DNA of 64,000 bases from Gerris lacustris (lineage: Eukaryota; Arthropoda; Insecta; Hemiptera; Gerridae), in NCBI GenBank assembly GCA_951217055.1, contig OX578278.1:44281574-44345573 (forward strand), in the 5' to 3' direction. Below, in pieces: positions 21,792 to 34,539 of the stretch (its first letter is position 1; every line of letters begins with the position of its first letter). A program made the position numbers and the translations under genes. The notes beneath the pieces were generated by a model. That model was given only the letters and a program-made list of their open reading frames with translations, had not been told where the DNA came from and searched no databases.

Positions 21792-22627
21792 ATAATAATA
21801 ATAATTATTATTATCATTTTTTGACACAATTGATGTTAAATGCTTATTAAGATAATATTATTAATATAAAAAATTGACTTACAACATGACGTGATTTTTA
21901 TACATTTGGGTATTTAGACTTATTGTTTTGTATTATCCTGTATATGTTTCATCAAAGTGTGACTATCTTTAGTAAGTTTTTAAATTAATTATAAATTTTT
22001 AACTTGTAAAATATGCCTACACCGGGGCCAGGAAGAAAGACGCGGTTTTCTGGGTTCTATGTTAACTTAAAATGCGCTTACATAAAAAATGCTAAGCACT
22101 TTGAGCGCTGAAATGCTCTGCAGCAGTACTTAAAATATGAAAAAGTTAATAGAAGACATATTTTTAAGGCTAAAGTTAGATTCTATAGCTTAAAATAAGA
22201 ACTTATTACTCTTGGCATTTTTTCTCCAAGAATTAAAGTTTCAAAATATGAGTATTCAACTCAAGTCTAACAGCTAAAATAATGGATCTAATAAAAAAAA
22301 ATTTAATTTGAGAAATTAATTTTACCTTTAAATTTGGGGGCGCTTCTCCTTTAAAACTAAAAAAAAAATAATTTCTCGAAAACGGTTCCGACGATTTTGA
22401 TTAAAATATTCTAAAATGTAGTCCATTTTAATACGAATTTAATTTTTTTTTTTTTTTTTTTTTATCATAAAATAATGTTTTTTGTTGCAATTTATTACAA
22501 ATGTTATGTGTATCCTGAAAAATGAGGCGACAAAAATATTTGGTCAACTTGTGGGGGGGGGGGGGGGGGGGGCTCAAAAAAAATCTTGCACACGGGCCTC
22601 AGCAGGCCTAGTTCCGTCTCTGTTCTA

Positions 22628-22630
<3 letters not shown>

Positions 22631-22700
<70 letters not shown>
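22631..22700. repeat. (AT)n microsatellite, about 70 bp
   Basis: Pure AT dinucleotide run bounded on both sides by TTCTACTC. Any open frame across it is spurious. Confidence 0.95.
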
Positions 22701-22702
<2 letters not shown>

Positions 22703-24540
22703 TACTCATCTTGCGGTTAAGCCGTCTCTAATTTCGCCAATTGCTCTGCCTTAATTATTAAATCTTTATCTGATATTTGTTTTGGTTGATTTTTTTTTTA
22801 CTTTGTACTTTGTTGAATTTCTTTTTGTAGGAATTATTTCCGAATTGGATGTTTCGCTACTGGCCTATTTACCATAATAATTTAATTGCTTTTCAATCAA
22901 ATAACTTTTAAGTTATTTCTAATATTTTTTTCAGATCAATTTAACTATTTCAGAGTTTATTATACAATTTTTTTTTTTTTTAATTATACATGTATAACAA
23001 CACATTCCACTTATTATTCTAAGTAAATTATGACTTATTAGTTAAGAATGAAATAGTACTATTGCATGTAAGCTAAAATATAAGCTGCATTTCCTCTTGC
23101 AAATATTAATATTGCGATGGTCTAAAACAAAAACAACAATGAATACTCTGAATTATTTTTGAAGGTGTTACTTTTTTTTATTTTTTAACGTTATTTCTCA
23201 TAAATCTCTTTTTAATTTTGATTTTTCTTTAATCTTTGCTGCTAAAACACTTCGGGTTAAAGAGAATCATTATTTCGAATTAAACTTTGGATGTCTTTAT
23301 TCATTATTCTCAAATATATTGTCTATTTTAGCTTAGTTTCTGCATGAACTTACTGTTTTTTATTTTATTTTAAATAATAGCTTTTTTACAAAACGAGATT
23401 GAACAAATAGTTTTTTAAAGAGTGGATAGAATATTGTTAAAAACCTTTGTCGTTTCTAAACCATGTTCAAAATAAAAATGGAAATCCTAGATCTTCTATG
23501 TTCATCAGGTTTCGAGTTTATAATTGTGTTTTCCCAGTGTTTTCCATTTATTAGTTTTCATAGGTACATCAAATTATTATTGAACATTTTATCAAAATTT
23601 ATCATAAAAATAACTTCTCTTCAGCGAGGAATCGAATCTGGCCTCTTCGTCCGCGTTTAAAGCTAGTTTCTCAGGAACTAGATTTTTCCTGGGAAAACGC
23701 CTTATATCGTTAGAATCATAGTTAAATGGACTACATTTTAGAATTTTTTAATCAAAATCGTCGAAACCGTTTTCGAGAAGTATTTTTTTTCACGTTTTTT
23801 CAGAGTTTTTGGGGAGCGCCCAAAATGCATTATTCGATTTCGCCTCGAGGTATGATTGTTCTGAACATGTATGCCAAATATTGTCAAAATCGGCCCAGTA
23901 GTTTAGGCGCCAGACGTTTGCATGCAGAGAAACATTTTTTATAAACCACTTTTTTGGGGAACTCAAAACGTGTAAATCCATAAAAATCTCTAAATCGAAT
24001 TTTCGCGCTATCACAATACTTTCTCTTTATATGAGAAAGTAAAAACAATTGTATATCGTACTTGTCCAGAATTGTTAAAAGATTGTTTAATTAATTTTTT
24101 CTCATGGGAGCATTTTAGATTAATTAAATAACACTTTTTTTTATTAATAAATTACACACTGTTTGTAATCTTCTATAATGTAAAAATGATTGTAATTTTT
24201 ACGAGATGATAATCACATTAGATAAGTGTGTAGTTTTATACTGACGAGGCGATAGAACAGCACATTATTAAATATTTTATACCTGTGCTTCATGTCACAT
24301 GGTCACGTAACATTGATAATTATGATGAAAGTTATGATAAGATCAAAATTTTTATCATACTGCTTTCCTAAATTAGATTTGATTGAATAATTATAAATTA
24401 ATTATTCATTTGCGTGTCTATACGTTGTTGATATATGAGTAAATCAACCTTGCTTTATACCGATAATCAAATAATAATTAATATTGTTTCTTCTATTTTA
24501 CTAAAAACAGTTTATTAAATATTTTGTGCTATTATGATAT
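22701..24540. repeat. AT-rich stretch with a dispersed-repeat remnant
   Basis: 23740-24050 carries an anonymous family (GTCGAAACCGTTTTCGAGAA, GGGGAGCGCCCAAAATGCAT, AAAATCGGCCCAGTAGTTTA) ending in ACTTTCTCTTTATATGAGAA, a hairpin that recurs near 55880. The remainder shows no gene. Confidence 0.4.
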
Positions 24541-24550
24541 TTTTCCTACT

Positions 24551-24860
24551 TCTTGAGCTTACCGAAAGCATTGTGCAATCATTCTGAAGAACGGCAATCC
24601 GTTTCAGATATCAGGTAAAATTTTTGTTTTCTTCTCTGTCTGTTGTTCCGTCAAAATTTTTTTGAACCACCAGAAGGTACCTTAAAAACTACTAGTCCTA
24701 TTTTATTAAAATTTCTGGTAGGTCATAATTAGCCATTGCTGGCCCCATTAATTTAATCATTCAGCGCCCATTGCTTCCTCGTTTTTTCTCAAAATTTGGT
24801 TTTTGTTAACAACTACCTATATCTTTCAAAGAAATCTTTCGAACTCGAAATTTGGATCTG
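24551..24860 (+). repeat. Dispersed family D, copy 1
   Basis: Contains GAGCTTACCGAAAGCATTG, ATCCGTTTCAGATATCAGGT, TGGTAGGTCATAATTAGCC and CTATATCTTTCAAAG. Related copies occur at about 26010-26200 (minus), 29080-29400 (plus), 61800-62110 (minus) and 63660-64000 (plus). Non-coding, ends not defined, superfamily unknown. Confidence 0.6.
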
Positions 24861-26009
24861 CGCGAATTTAGTATTGCTTAAAAATATGTGCGATCCCGCA
24901 CTAAGATTCGAATCATCTCAAGTGCGTACTGTGGACCATTCGTCCAATAAATGGTATACTATTTAATGTTTTTTCTGCAAGATACAATATACTGCCTAAA
25001 TTATTATCCAAAGTTATGTGAATCCTAATTTCATTTTAACCATCATTTGCAATATGCAACTAACTATCAATTATACACCATTGAATAAAGGGAGGTATTA
25101 ATGTATGAATTTTTTTTTTTAGATAAATCGCCCGACGAACATTCTCATTGACGAAATTTTTACTGTGATCATCCTTGCATCTTCAATATCTCTCGTATTT
25201 GATTTTTCCTGGGGAATGTGACTATTCGGTTTCATTTGTATTTAAATAGAACCTTTAGCTGTGTGTGAATATCATCATAAGGTTCTGATTAGCGCTTCAC
25301 CATTATTTTTTGGGTGGCTGGGTATGCGGTTGTATCGGCCTTGAAATAGACTAGCTCTAAGGCCACTGAACCCAGCAGAGGTGTTGTCCATATGGATTCA
25401 CCTCTTTGGTCAGGAGCTCATTCCCTGGCTCTGCGAAGGGTCCCCCTAAACAATTCAATTGAGAAACATTCTCTTTATCGTTGTTAAGTTTCCGTTGTCT
25501 GTGTTTTTTTAAAAAAAATTGTAAAACAAATATTTTTATAAATAATGTTAAATATCTTCATAATTTTACTGTAGAGCTATAGCTTTATAACAAAAACTTA
25601 TTACAAAATGGAAATATTTGACCTGTTTTTGCAAAAGGTCGCCTTACTTGAATGAATAGATCCTAGTGTAATATAGCCAAAAAGGAAGTTAGCAATTTAA
25701 TTCCTTTTTGGTATTTGTATTTATTAGAGCGATATTATAATTCGCAGTGTTAGTATATTATATTGATATTTAATTCTCGATCCTGTTGACTATGCATATA
25801 CGCACTGCGCTGTCACCTGATTCTTCCATCTTTTTGACTCTTCTCATTTTCATGATTCGTAGAAGCGGAACGAAGATAAGGTTTAAATAATATTGTACTG
25901 AAGCCGTCATCCCTCTCGGTTCAAACGCTTTTTTGGGGGTTCGTAGATCCTTCTCGAATTGCATGCGCAAGTTGAAGAAAATGACGCTGAAGGTTTAAAC
26001 TCATATGAA

Positions 26010-26210
26010 CCAACAATGGACTAATTATGGCCTACCACCCAAATTTAATCGAAATCGGACGAGTAGTTTGTAAGATATACTGGTTAGCAAAAATAGTGGA
26101 CAGACACGGGACCAAAAATGTTCCCTGATGTCTGAAACGGATTTCTATCTTGGAATTTTTGAATTCGGAAACATTAGGTGGGGCGGCACCCTTCTTCGCC
26201 CTTCACTAGC
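26010..26210 (-). repeat. Dispersed family D, copy 2
   Basis: Antisense copy with GGCCTACCACCCAAATTTAA, ATCGGACGAGTAGTTTGTAA and GTCTGAAACGGATTTCTATC, the reverse complement of phrases at 24600-24740. Confidence 0.5.
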
Positions 26211-26754
26211 ATTCGTCTTAAATAAAACATCGTAATTAAAAACCCTTAACCATTTTGGCATTATTATAGATTTGGTTGAACTTAACTTGTTATTTAGTTA
26301 TTTTCAATTAATTTCAAAGTTAATGGCTTTCCTATGTTCCTAATTGTTAAAATGTTAAATGTGTCCTATTTATAATTTTGCATGTTAAATACGTTAGACG
26401 GTTAGACAACGTATTTTAACCACCTATTCGCACACAAAAAAAAAAAAAAAATAAGTTAATGAAAGTGGTAGTTCACAACTCTTTTTGATAATTAAACTTA
26501 CAATTATTTCGAATACCTTTTTATCTTAAGTCCAAATCTGTATTTAGTGCATTAAACTGAATATGTGATAAAGAATATCCTGTCCCATTCCTTATCTATA
26601 TTATAACTTTTACGTTAATACCTTTCTTACATATTTTATCCCCTAAGTTTGGTTGTAACCAATATACCAGGCGGCTATCTTAGATAGCCCTAAAGTGTGG
26701 TCACCTATACCTTTTCACTTGTAGACACGTGCTTTAGAAATAAATTATAAGAAA

Positions 26755-27972
26755 TAAACTAGGCATCGCTTGGCTCTATTATTGAAGCGAGCTTCTTACT
26801 TCTAACAAAATATGCATCCTGTCTGTCAGTAACGTTTACGTGTAAGTTAAGGAATAATGGTAAGTCAGCCTTTTCCCCCACTAAACGGCTCTCCATTACA
26901 ATCATTCTCTTTAATTATTAACTCATGACTCATGATAAATTAATTTCTTAATATATATAATATCTAATATTGATTGCATTACACGCGCTTCAATGATAGA
27001 GCCACGCGATGTCTAGTTGTGATGAATTTATAGTTAAAGAGGATGATTCTAATAGAGAGCCGTTAAGTGGAGAAGAAGGGTAACTTACTGTTATTCCTTA
27101 ACTTACACGCCTCGGCCATTTCCATTTCAACTATTTTAAAAAATATCACTTTACTAAAAAAAACATTCTGCATTCTAAAAACGTTTTGGTCCTCCGTAAT
27201 AGTTTTATCGATCTTTATCACACTCTTTTTCAACGATATGCATCATGAAGGGTATTCATTGCTTTGACCCAGTATTCATTACTTGTACCCCGTACCCCTG
27301 TGTACCAAAATTTAAATTTCGAAAACTCATGTTGACAGTGATTTTCCCCTTGCTTTGAAGGTGAAGTATCAAATTTATACTAAACTTATCAAAATATCGG
27401 ACTAAAACTGTAGATTTGTATAAAGAACACACACACACATACACATACGTTGACTTATAGATATATTTTTTTTCAATTTACCCCCCTAAATGTACATAAC
27501 AGCAATTACTTTTTCTCTTAAAGAGCTTTTCAACGATATGCATCATGAAAGGTATCCATTACTTTGACATTTGTACCCCGTACCCTTATATGTACCAAAA
27601 TTTTAATTTCGTAATCCCTTGTAGGAAGTGACCTTCACCTTGTTTTGAAGGAAAAGTGTGTAAATATTCATCAAATTGGAATAAAACTGTAGATTTGTAT
27701 AAATAGCACCCTCATACAGACACTCTTCTTTTTATATAAGATATAGCTATATTTTTCCATTTTACCCCCCTCCTAAATGAAAATATGACAAAAGTGTACA
27801 TAACTACAATTACTGTACTCTTAAAGAGCTTTTCAACGATATGCATTGGCAAAAGGAACATGTATATCAAATTTCAACTAAATCCGTCAAGCTTTACTCA
27901 AGTTATCGTCTGAAACATAAACGTTACTGACAGACAGATAGGATGCATATTTCATTGAATGTAAGAAGCTCG
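26755..27972. repeat. Composite repeat with GAAGCGAGC ends and a ~300-bp tandem duplication
   Basis: The outer arms are inverted: ATTGAAGCGAGCTTCTTAC ... CAGTAACGTTTACG at 26782-26843 and AACGTTACTGACAGACAG ... GTAAGAAGCTCGCTTC at 27918-27976. Inside, 26845-27115 is itself an inverted pair built on GTAAGTTAAGGAATAA. From 27231 onward a unit of about 300 bp containing TCAACGATATGCAT repeats at 27231, 27529 and 27831. No coding capacity. Similar ends are seen at 33773-34535. Confidence 0.6.
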
Positions 27973-27980
27973 CTTCTTAC

Positions 27981-28610
27981 TAGAGGCGGAGAACTATCGA
28001 TAGTTCGGACCATCGATGGTTTTCGATAGTTTGGCCACCGACCATCGATAACTATCGATAGTTTTAGATAGTTTTTTTAACTCAACCCCCCCCCTCCCCC
28101 CCCCCCCCCCCAACTTAGAAAAAAATCAGTATCATTTACTTACAAAATGATAATATATCAAAAACTATCGATAGTTAGTTAAACTTGACACCCTCTTAGG
28201 AAAATTAGTATCATCTACTTACCAAATGATAATTTATCAAAAACTATCGATAGTGTTTTAACTTAACCCCTCCTCCCCCCCTCTCATTTAGGAAAATCAG
28301 TATCATTAACTTACATAATGATAATTTATCTAAAACTATCGATTGTTTGTTAAACTTAACACCCCCCCCCCCCCTCCCTCACTTAGGAAAATTAGTATCA
28401 TTTACCTACAAAATGATAATTTATCAAAAACTATCGATACTTATTTAAACTCCCCCCCCCCCCCCCCAGATGAAAATCAGTATCATTAACTTATGAAATG
28501 AATAATTTATGGAATACTATCGAAGATTTTTGAAAATAAACCATCGATAGTCAACGATAGTCAAAAACCATCGATAGTCCGATAGTACTATCGATAGTTC
28601 TCCGCCTCTA
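27981..28610. mobile_element. hAT-type element (630 bp) made largely of a TATCGATA-bearing minisatellite
   Basis: Inverted ends begin TAGAGGCGGAGAACTATCGA on both strands (about 24 of 25 identical). A perfect 8-bp TSD CTTCTTAC lies at 27973-27980 and 28611-28618. The interior has about five units of 80-110 bp containing a C-run, ATCAGTATCATT, ATGATAATTTATC and AAAACTATCGATAG. TATCGATA occurs exactly at 27995, 28053, 28166, 28245, 28432 and 28589, two of them at the inverted ends. No coding capacity. Confidence 0.88.
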
Positions 28611-28618
28611 CTTCTTAC

Positions 28619-29080
28619 GCTTTCTTCAATTAGCTTTATGTACCAAATATAGTAAACGTGGCTCTTTTCTTTCATTGAAGCGAGCGTATAATAATAAGAT
28701 ATATAATGAATATTGAGAAAATAGATAATCATGATTTGATAGTTAAAGAGTATGATTGTAACAGAGAATCTAGTAATTAGGGAGCCACCCTGCATTTTTA
28801 CTATTCCACTAACTTCACGCTTTAGTCCAGGAAAATAAGAAATAATAGGGGAAATAATTTATAAAATTTTGAAACTTTGAAAAATTTTGAAAACACTCTT
28901 AAGGGGTGTAGTAGTAAGAAACAGTAAAGTGCCCCCCTCCTGGAGGGGCGCGTCCCCCCCCCCCTTCCCCTCCTTAAAGTCCAAAATTTACTTTTATTCA
29001 CTTTTTACGCAAAACGGTTTATTTTTTGAAGAAATGAGTTATTAACAAAAATATTTTTCACATAATTCTACATGTTTGAA
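28619..29080. other. Flank of the hAT element, repeat-derived
   Basis: Continues the GAAGCGAGCGTA-type family (28676-28780). It then holds a G/C-rich patch with C-runs at 28926-28970 and an AAACGGTT-type non-coding repeat. No gene. Confidence 0.4.
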
Positions 29081-29400
29081 GTGGGACAAACCGTTTTCGA
29101 GATATTGTAGTTGGAAAAAGATAAAAAATATTTTTGCAAACCAACATATCTTAAAAACAACTGTTCCAATTTTAATGAAATTTGGATGGTAGGTCATAAT
29201 TAGCCCATTGTTGATCCCATATAAGTTTCAACCTTCTGCGACCATTATTTTATCTTCTACATGCGCACAAACATACATTTATTTACACCTATATCTTTAA
29301 AAGTACTCAACTGATTATTATAAAATTTGGATGGTTTGTCGAAAGTAGCCCACAGATCATACTATATATTTCATCATATAGTAAAATAATTTTACTGTGA
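29080..29400 (+). repeat. Dispersed family D, copy 3
   Basis: Shares AAATTTGGATGGTAGGTCAT, AATTAGCCCATTGTTG, CATGCGCACAAACATACATT and TTTACACCTATATCTTTAAA with copies at 61.8 and 63.8 kb. Confidence 0.6.
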
Positions 29401-31720
29401 ATTTTATCTATTCGTTGTTTAAATTGCTTATTGTATATATGTATTCTAAAAATAGATTTTATTTATAATTTGATTTATGGAGGTATTTATTTCAGTCTAC
29501 GTTTTGGAATTTCGTTATTTCATAGCTTAATGTTGATGATTTCATTGTTTGTACGCGACTTGCATTTATGAAAATTATTGTTCGATACCTATAATACCGT
29601 CCTTGAACCGGAACTCATCTTTCCTAAGATACCATCTGGGTTTAAAGGTTCCGCCCACTCAAATCTCAACCGTTCCAACACATTAGAATCTTCCCTTAAG
29701 CGCCTATTGTAGTATCCGAGGTCCTCCCTTTTCATTTTTCAAAGGCTTTACTTTATCTCGCTGTATATGATCTTTTATTTTTATTAGAACAGACTGGTAG
29801 CGTAATTCTTGATAAAATCAAAATTCAATTTTGGTTTAACCTTCTCTCTATGGAACATAACTTTCTTTTATTTACTTATTTGCATATCATTCTTATTTAG
29901 TTTCTTTTTCTATATTTTATTTTTGTTTAATCAACTCCCTTTAAAGAGGGATGGATATATGATCAATATTCAAGTTTTTCGTCTTTGGTGGTCCATTGTT
30001 ATGTTACTTATTCTTTAACAATTAAGATTCATTTCAAACTTTAACTTTATGAGACTTCAATTCTGGTTCAGCAATTTCGCATCTGTTTCTTCTCTCGCGT
30101 GTCTTTTGTTTATAGTATGTATTATGAAGAGCTTACTCGCAATATACTCAAAATTATCCATCTTAGCATTTTCTCAATATATATATTCAACATTAAATTT
30201 AAATGTACAAGTCAAAATATAATTGCTGTTAATAACACCTTTGAGTAATCAAAATTAAAGGAACAAAATAATAACGATCCAATATTTTTGAAGTACTATC
30301 TATTGGCTGCTGTTAATGTCATGCCGTATTGGTTAAATCACTATTTAACCAAATATGTATTTCAGAGGTTGTAATGGTTTCCTAAGCTAACCGTATAAGA
30401 TAAAAATAAAATTAATTATTTGTTTCCTATAGGTATACTTACTGTATTATCTTGTGTTTATAGTGTGGGATCGAAAAAGGAAATTTTCCTTTTTCAGTTG
30501 TGAGAACCAGTTGAATTTAGTTTTATTGCTTGTCCTCTTCTCCAGCTCCATGTATATGAACTTATTAAACAAGCTATTTAAACTAAATGTGAAGTGTTTA
30601 GTTATTAGTTTCACTGCTCAATTTTTTATTTGCGTTCTCTGCTTATCTTGATATGAAATCGAAATCTATTATGTCGCATGTGTTTGCGTTAAAAACACTG
30701 GCGTACTAGATAATCCTTTTCTCAAGTTACACATTTACATTATTATTCTTACTGATATTAGTTACTTCTTTAATTATTCTTCTGCAATTAGACTTATACT
30801 ACATAATTATTAAATTTACTATTTGAAAGTTTAGAGTTTCCATAGAAGTTTACTTAGTAAAGGAACAATTACTAAGAAAAAACCTTTATCATTTGTATAT
30901 TTTTAAGTTTATGTATTTTTTAGGGTAAAATTACATGCTTGTGTTTCTCTCTCCTTTCTCTTTATCTCTCTCCCACTCCTTCGCATTCTCCCTCTTTGTT
31001 CATTTTTTGTTTCTGTTCAATTATTGTTATGCTTAATTTGTATTATACTAATATCAAAACAACTCGGTTTCTTTTCATTCACACATTATCTCAGTCAACG
31101 AAGTTGTGTTATAAAGAATAAATATTTTAATAATCTTCTAAAAATTTTAATGACTTTAGTCATTTTTGTATTGGCTTCAGTTATAGTATAGTGATTATGA
31201 TGAAAGTAGGTAGGTAAAAGGTAAAATATAGGTAAGATTGGGGGAAAGCGAACAAGGGATAAAAGGGCTAGAACTAATGAAATTCTTGTGGCGCCAGTCC
31301 GGCCCTTATCAGCCCTGTCCTTTATTCCCCTACCTACCCTCGTAGGCCTACTATCAGACACAGATATGGTCCACAAAATAATAGCCTTTCTGAGTCAGTA
31401 AGCTTATCTCATAACTTAATATTCGCAGAATTAAAATTAAAAAAATGTTCTTTCCTATTTGAATTGTAGGACATAATTTATTCATTATGAGAACCTAGAT
31501 ATTTTTTTCAGTTTATTACTTCACGGTTCATAGAGATTTCGAGATAACATGAAAGTCGTTTGGATATATGTATTCTAATCGTTTAAGGTGTCCACCTATT
31601 CTTTGGGTAATTAATTAATTAATCTATCACTTGAAGTTTACTACACTAAACTTCAAAAACATTTTTATTTACTTTCTTATATATTTATTTTTTAATTTTC
31701 TTCTAACTCTTTTTACTTTC
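29401..31720. other. AT-rich stretch, no supported gene
   Basis: Only chance open frames occur here. 31200-31376 is less AT-rich with a CCTACCTACC-type patch but matches nothing I recognise. 29590-29760 has a C-rich patch of unknown nature. Confidence 0.35.
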
Positions 31721-32029
31721 CTTACCTAAAGGAAAAGTATGTTTTGATACAAAAAAAAATCCGAAACTGAGATTTCAGCGGAATTATCCGGTTTGGGTGT
31801 TTTTAAGATCTTTTGGGTTATATTAGCTGCATGGATGTCTGTTTGTGTGTGTTTCTGTAATAATTTCTGATCTATTTTGCCGATTGAGCTGAAATTCGCA
31901 CCAATACCTATACCTTTCTATAACATGAATAAGTCCTCTATAACTCAATTTAATATCTGCCGTCATTTTGGAATTATTTGGTAAGGAAAAGTTTCGAGAT
32001 GCCCCACGTCCGATTTTATAAAATTTATT

Positions 32030-32600
32030 AATAAATTATAAAAAGAGTTTTATAAAATAAATCACTTCACTACACGAAAATCTTCTGCTTATATTTGGTT
32101 GAAATTTTACATGCCTTTTTCAATTGTACTTTAGACGATGTGTATGAAGTTTTATTAAAATCGTTATGTTAGAACGTAAGGTATCGGTAAAGACGTTGCA
32201 TTCTCTATTTTAATCGTTTAGGCCCGCTTAAAATCAATTTAGTGATCTTAACACTTCATAGCGGTGTCGGTGTTGGTTTTACTAAAAAAAAAAAAAAATT
32301 AAAATAGTTGTTTGTTTCATTGAATAGATGAAAGATTTTTTTCCCGTCCTAAAATTCCATTGTTACATTTGAAGCTTACGTTTAGGTGAGTGTTTCGCGC
32401 GAATGCTTTGGGCGAATAACTTTGTCCAACGAACTCGTCCTGGGCATTGGTAAAATGAACATGTGCGTCAACTAAATCGGTCATCATTTACTCAAGTTAT
32501 CGTCATCGGTCGATTTCGTAAAGGTCTTTTTTTTCGGATTCACTCCCGGGCTCCAGACTCTGTAACGTGCCGTAAGGAACTTCGTTCCAAATACATGATT
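32030..32600 (+). repeat. Dispersed family A/B, copy 1
   Basis: About 570 bp alignable by eye with 33980-34510: TTGGTTGAAATTTTACATG, GTTAGAACGTAAGGTATCGG, CATAGCGGTGTCGGTGTTGG, GTCCAACGAACTCG and TTTACTCAAGTTATCGTCA. The right end has GTAAGGAACTTCGTTCC, a 12-bp palindrome that also occurs near 59700 and 60475. Confidence 0.65.
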
Positions 32601-33772
32601 TCTTTATAAATATATATATTTTAGTTCATTTTTATAGTTTTTGCTCTGAATCCCATTTAATAATCTACTTGATATAATAATGCACGATATAAAACATTAT
32701 TAATTTACGAGTACTTGTATAAATATTATTATTTCTAAGTATAATTTAATTTACTGAGATGTGGGCATTAAGCCAAGCACACTTATTTTTATTAAGAAAC
32801 TTTTTTTACAATTTCAACTGTATTAAATTTTATTACTGTTTTAAGCCAAAACGGTAATCGATGCTATATCCTTTCTGTTTTATTTTTTTATCTTAAGTTA
32901 CTGTGCTAATATTAACTGTTCATTAATGTTTATTACAATTATTGTAAATATTATAATTATGCAAATCAATAAATTTAAAAAAATAAGAAAACCATGAATT
33001 TATATGGATAACCTGCATGATTATTTTTCCCCTTAAAATATCAAATAAGAGCTGCGATTATTGCCCATCTCCCTAGAGGCATACTTCTGCGTTTGATTTA
33101 CTACGTTTGATTACTATTCTGCGTTGGATTTTACTTGAAAGTTATCTATTACTTATTTCAAAAATATTAATATTATATGAAGAACAAAGTAAAAGAAGTT
33201 AGAATTCCAGTTATCTACGAGTATATGTGCTGTTCCACTTGAATTATTTATCTGTTTTCCGCACTTGGCGAGCGCATTCCTCTCATTTAATTTCATTATA
33301 AAAAAAAATATATACTCTCATAATCTCCAGTGGAATACACCGTATTCCACTTAAAATTGATGGAAGTTGAAACTTTAGTCGACTTTGTTGAGGTGTAAAG
33401 AACTACTCAAGTAGTCTACTACTTAAGTACTAAAAAAGACTAGGTGCTTACTTAAGTATTCTCACGTTTTTTTTTGTTACTTCCCCCTTCTCATGAGGCT
33501 GGATCAGACGTCGATGTATAAACAATCTATTTCCACTGAGACATGAAATTGTCATTAGTCTTCCTTCTATATTTTTGTATCAAGACGTCTACATCTTTTT
33601 CAATCTATTCTTGAAGGTATCAAAAACCATTTGAATTTGAAGTTGGTTTCCATAAATGAAGTCGTCTATACCGCATCCTCTTCTAAAACTGTCTTATTGA
33701 ATATCTTTGTTGTTGTAGTTTATTCTCTTTGTAGGTTCATGTTTGTTTATATTATATTATACTAGGCATCGC

Positions 33773-34535
33773 GTAGCTCTATCATTGAAGCGAGCGTATT
33801 GCAATGAAATACTGAATATTGAAATTTATTAATCATGATGAATGTCATAGTTGAAGATAAGTGGAAGAGGGTAGTGTAGGGAAGAGTGGGGGTACTCGGT
33901 ATAAAGCTTTACTTCCTAAACAAACCTATACACTATACCACTATAACAATTTTCACCACCCGCGGTAGCTTTTAAACAATTATTATAAATGTATCTCGTC
34001 ACTACGCAAAGAATTTTGCTTGTATTAAGTTGAAATTTTGCATACCTGTTTCAATTGTGCATTAGATGGTGCATATGAAGTTTTATTATATATATTATAT
34101 AAAATCGTTTCGTTAGAACGTAAGATATCGGTAAAAAGGTTGTTTTCTCTATTATAAACGTTTAGGTCCGCTTTAATAGTTTTAGCGATCTTTATTAAGT
34201 CATAGCGGTGTCGCTGTTGGTTTTAGTAAAAAATATTATTTGAAAAAAATGTTCGTCTCATCGAATAGATGATGATAGAATATTTTCCCTTCCTGAAATT
34301 CCAATTTAATTTTTGTACCTCTCGTTTACGCGAGCGTTGCGCGCGAACTCTTGGACGGATCACGCTGTCCAACGAACTTAGCCTGAGTATTAGTAAGATG
34401 AACATGTATACCAGATTTCAACTAAATCGGTCAACTTTTACTCAAGTTATCGTCACACGCGTGAACTTTACTGACAGACAGACAGACACGGAGCATATTT
34501 CGTTGAGTGTAGGAAGCTCGCTACGCTCGCTTCAA
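33773..34535 (+). repeat. Dispersed family A/B, copy 2, with both ends
   Basis: The left end CTAGGCATCGCGTAGCTCTA and CATTGAAGCGAGCGTA matches 26759. The right end has GACAGACAGACAGACACGG and GGAAGCTCGCTACGCTCG, whose hairpin-forming end mirrors the left. The middle is shared with 32030-32600, and a GC-rich knot GTTTACGCGAGCGTTGCGCG lies at about 34325. No transposase frame. Confidence 0.65.
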
Positions 34536-34539
34536 TTAA

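Larger units (their letters stand above)
20101..22622. mobile_element. hAT-type element carrying nested insertions
   Basis: The left end CAGTGCCGGAACTAG and the right end CTAGTTCCGTCTCTG are imperfect inverted repeats. An exact 8-bp TSD, TTCTACTC, sits at 20093-20100 and 22623-22630. The original element is cut by a twin-primed Jockey LINE (about 20215-21554) and a hAT MITE (21647-21791). GC-rich sub-ends (GCACACGGGCCTC at about 20135 and its partner near 22590) repeat in both halves. No transposase was found. The right flank shows an (AT)n tract ending in a further TTCTACTC copy. Confidence 0.7.

Noticed and set aside
31095..31376. 93-codon minus-strand frame with basic N-terminus
   Set aside because: No family resemblance, no splice signals and biased composition; not supported as a gene.
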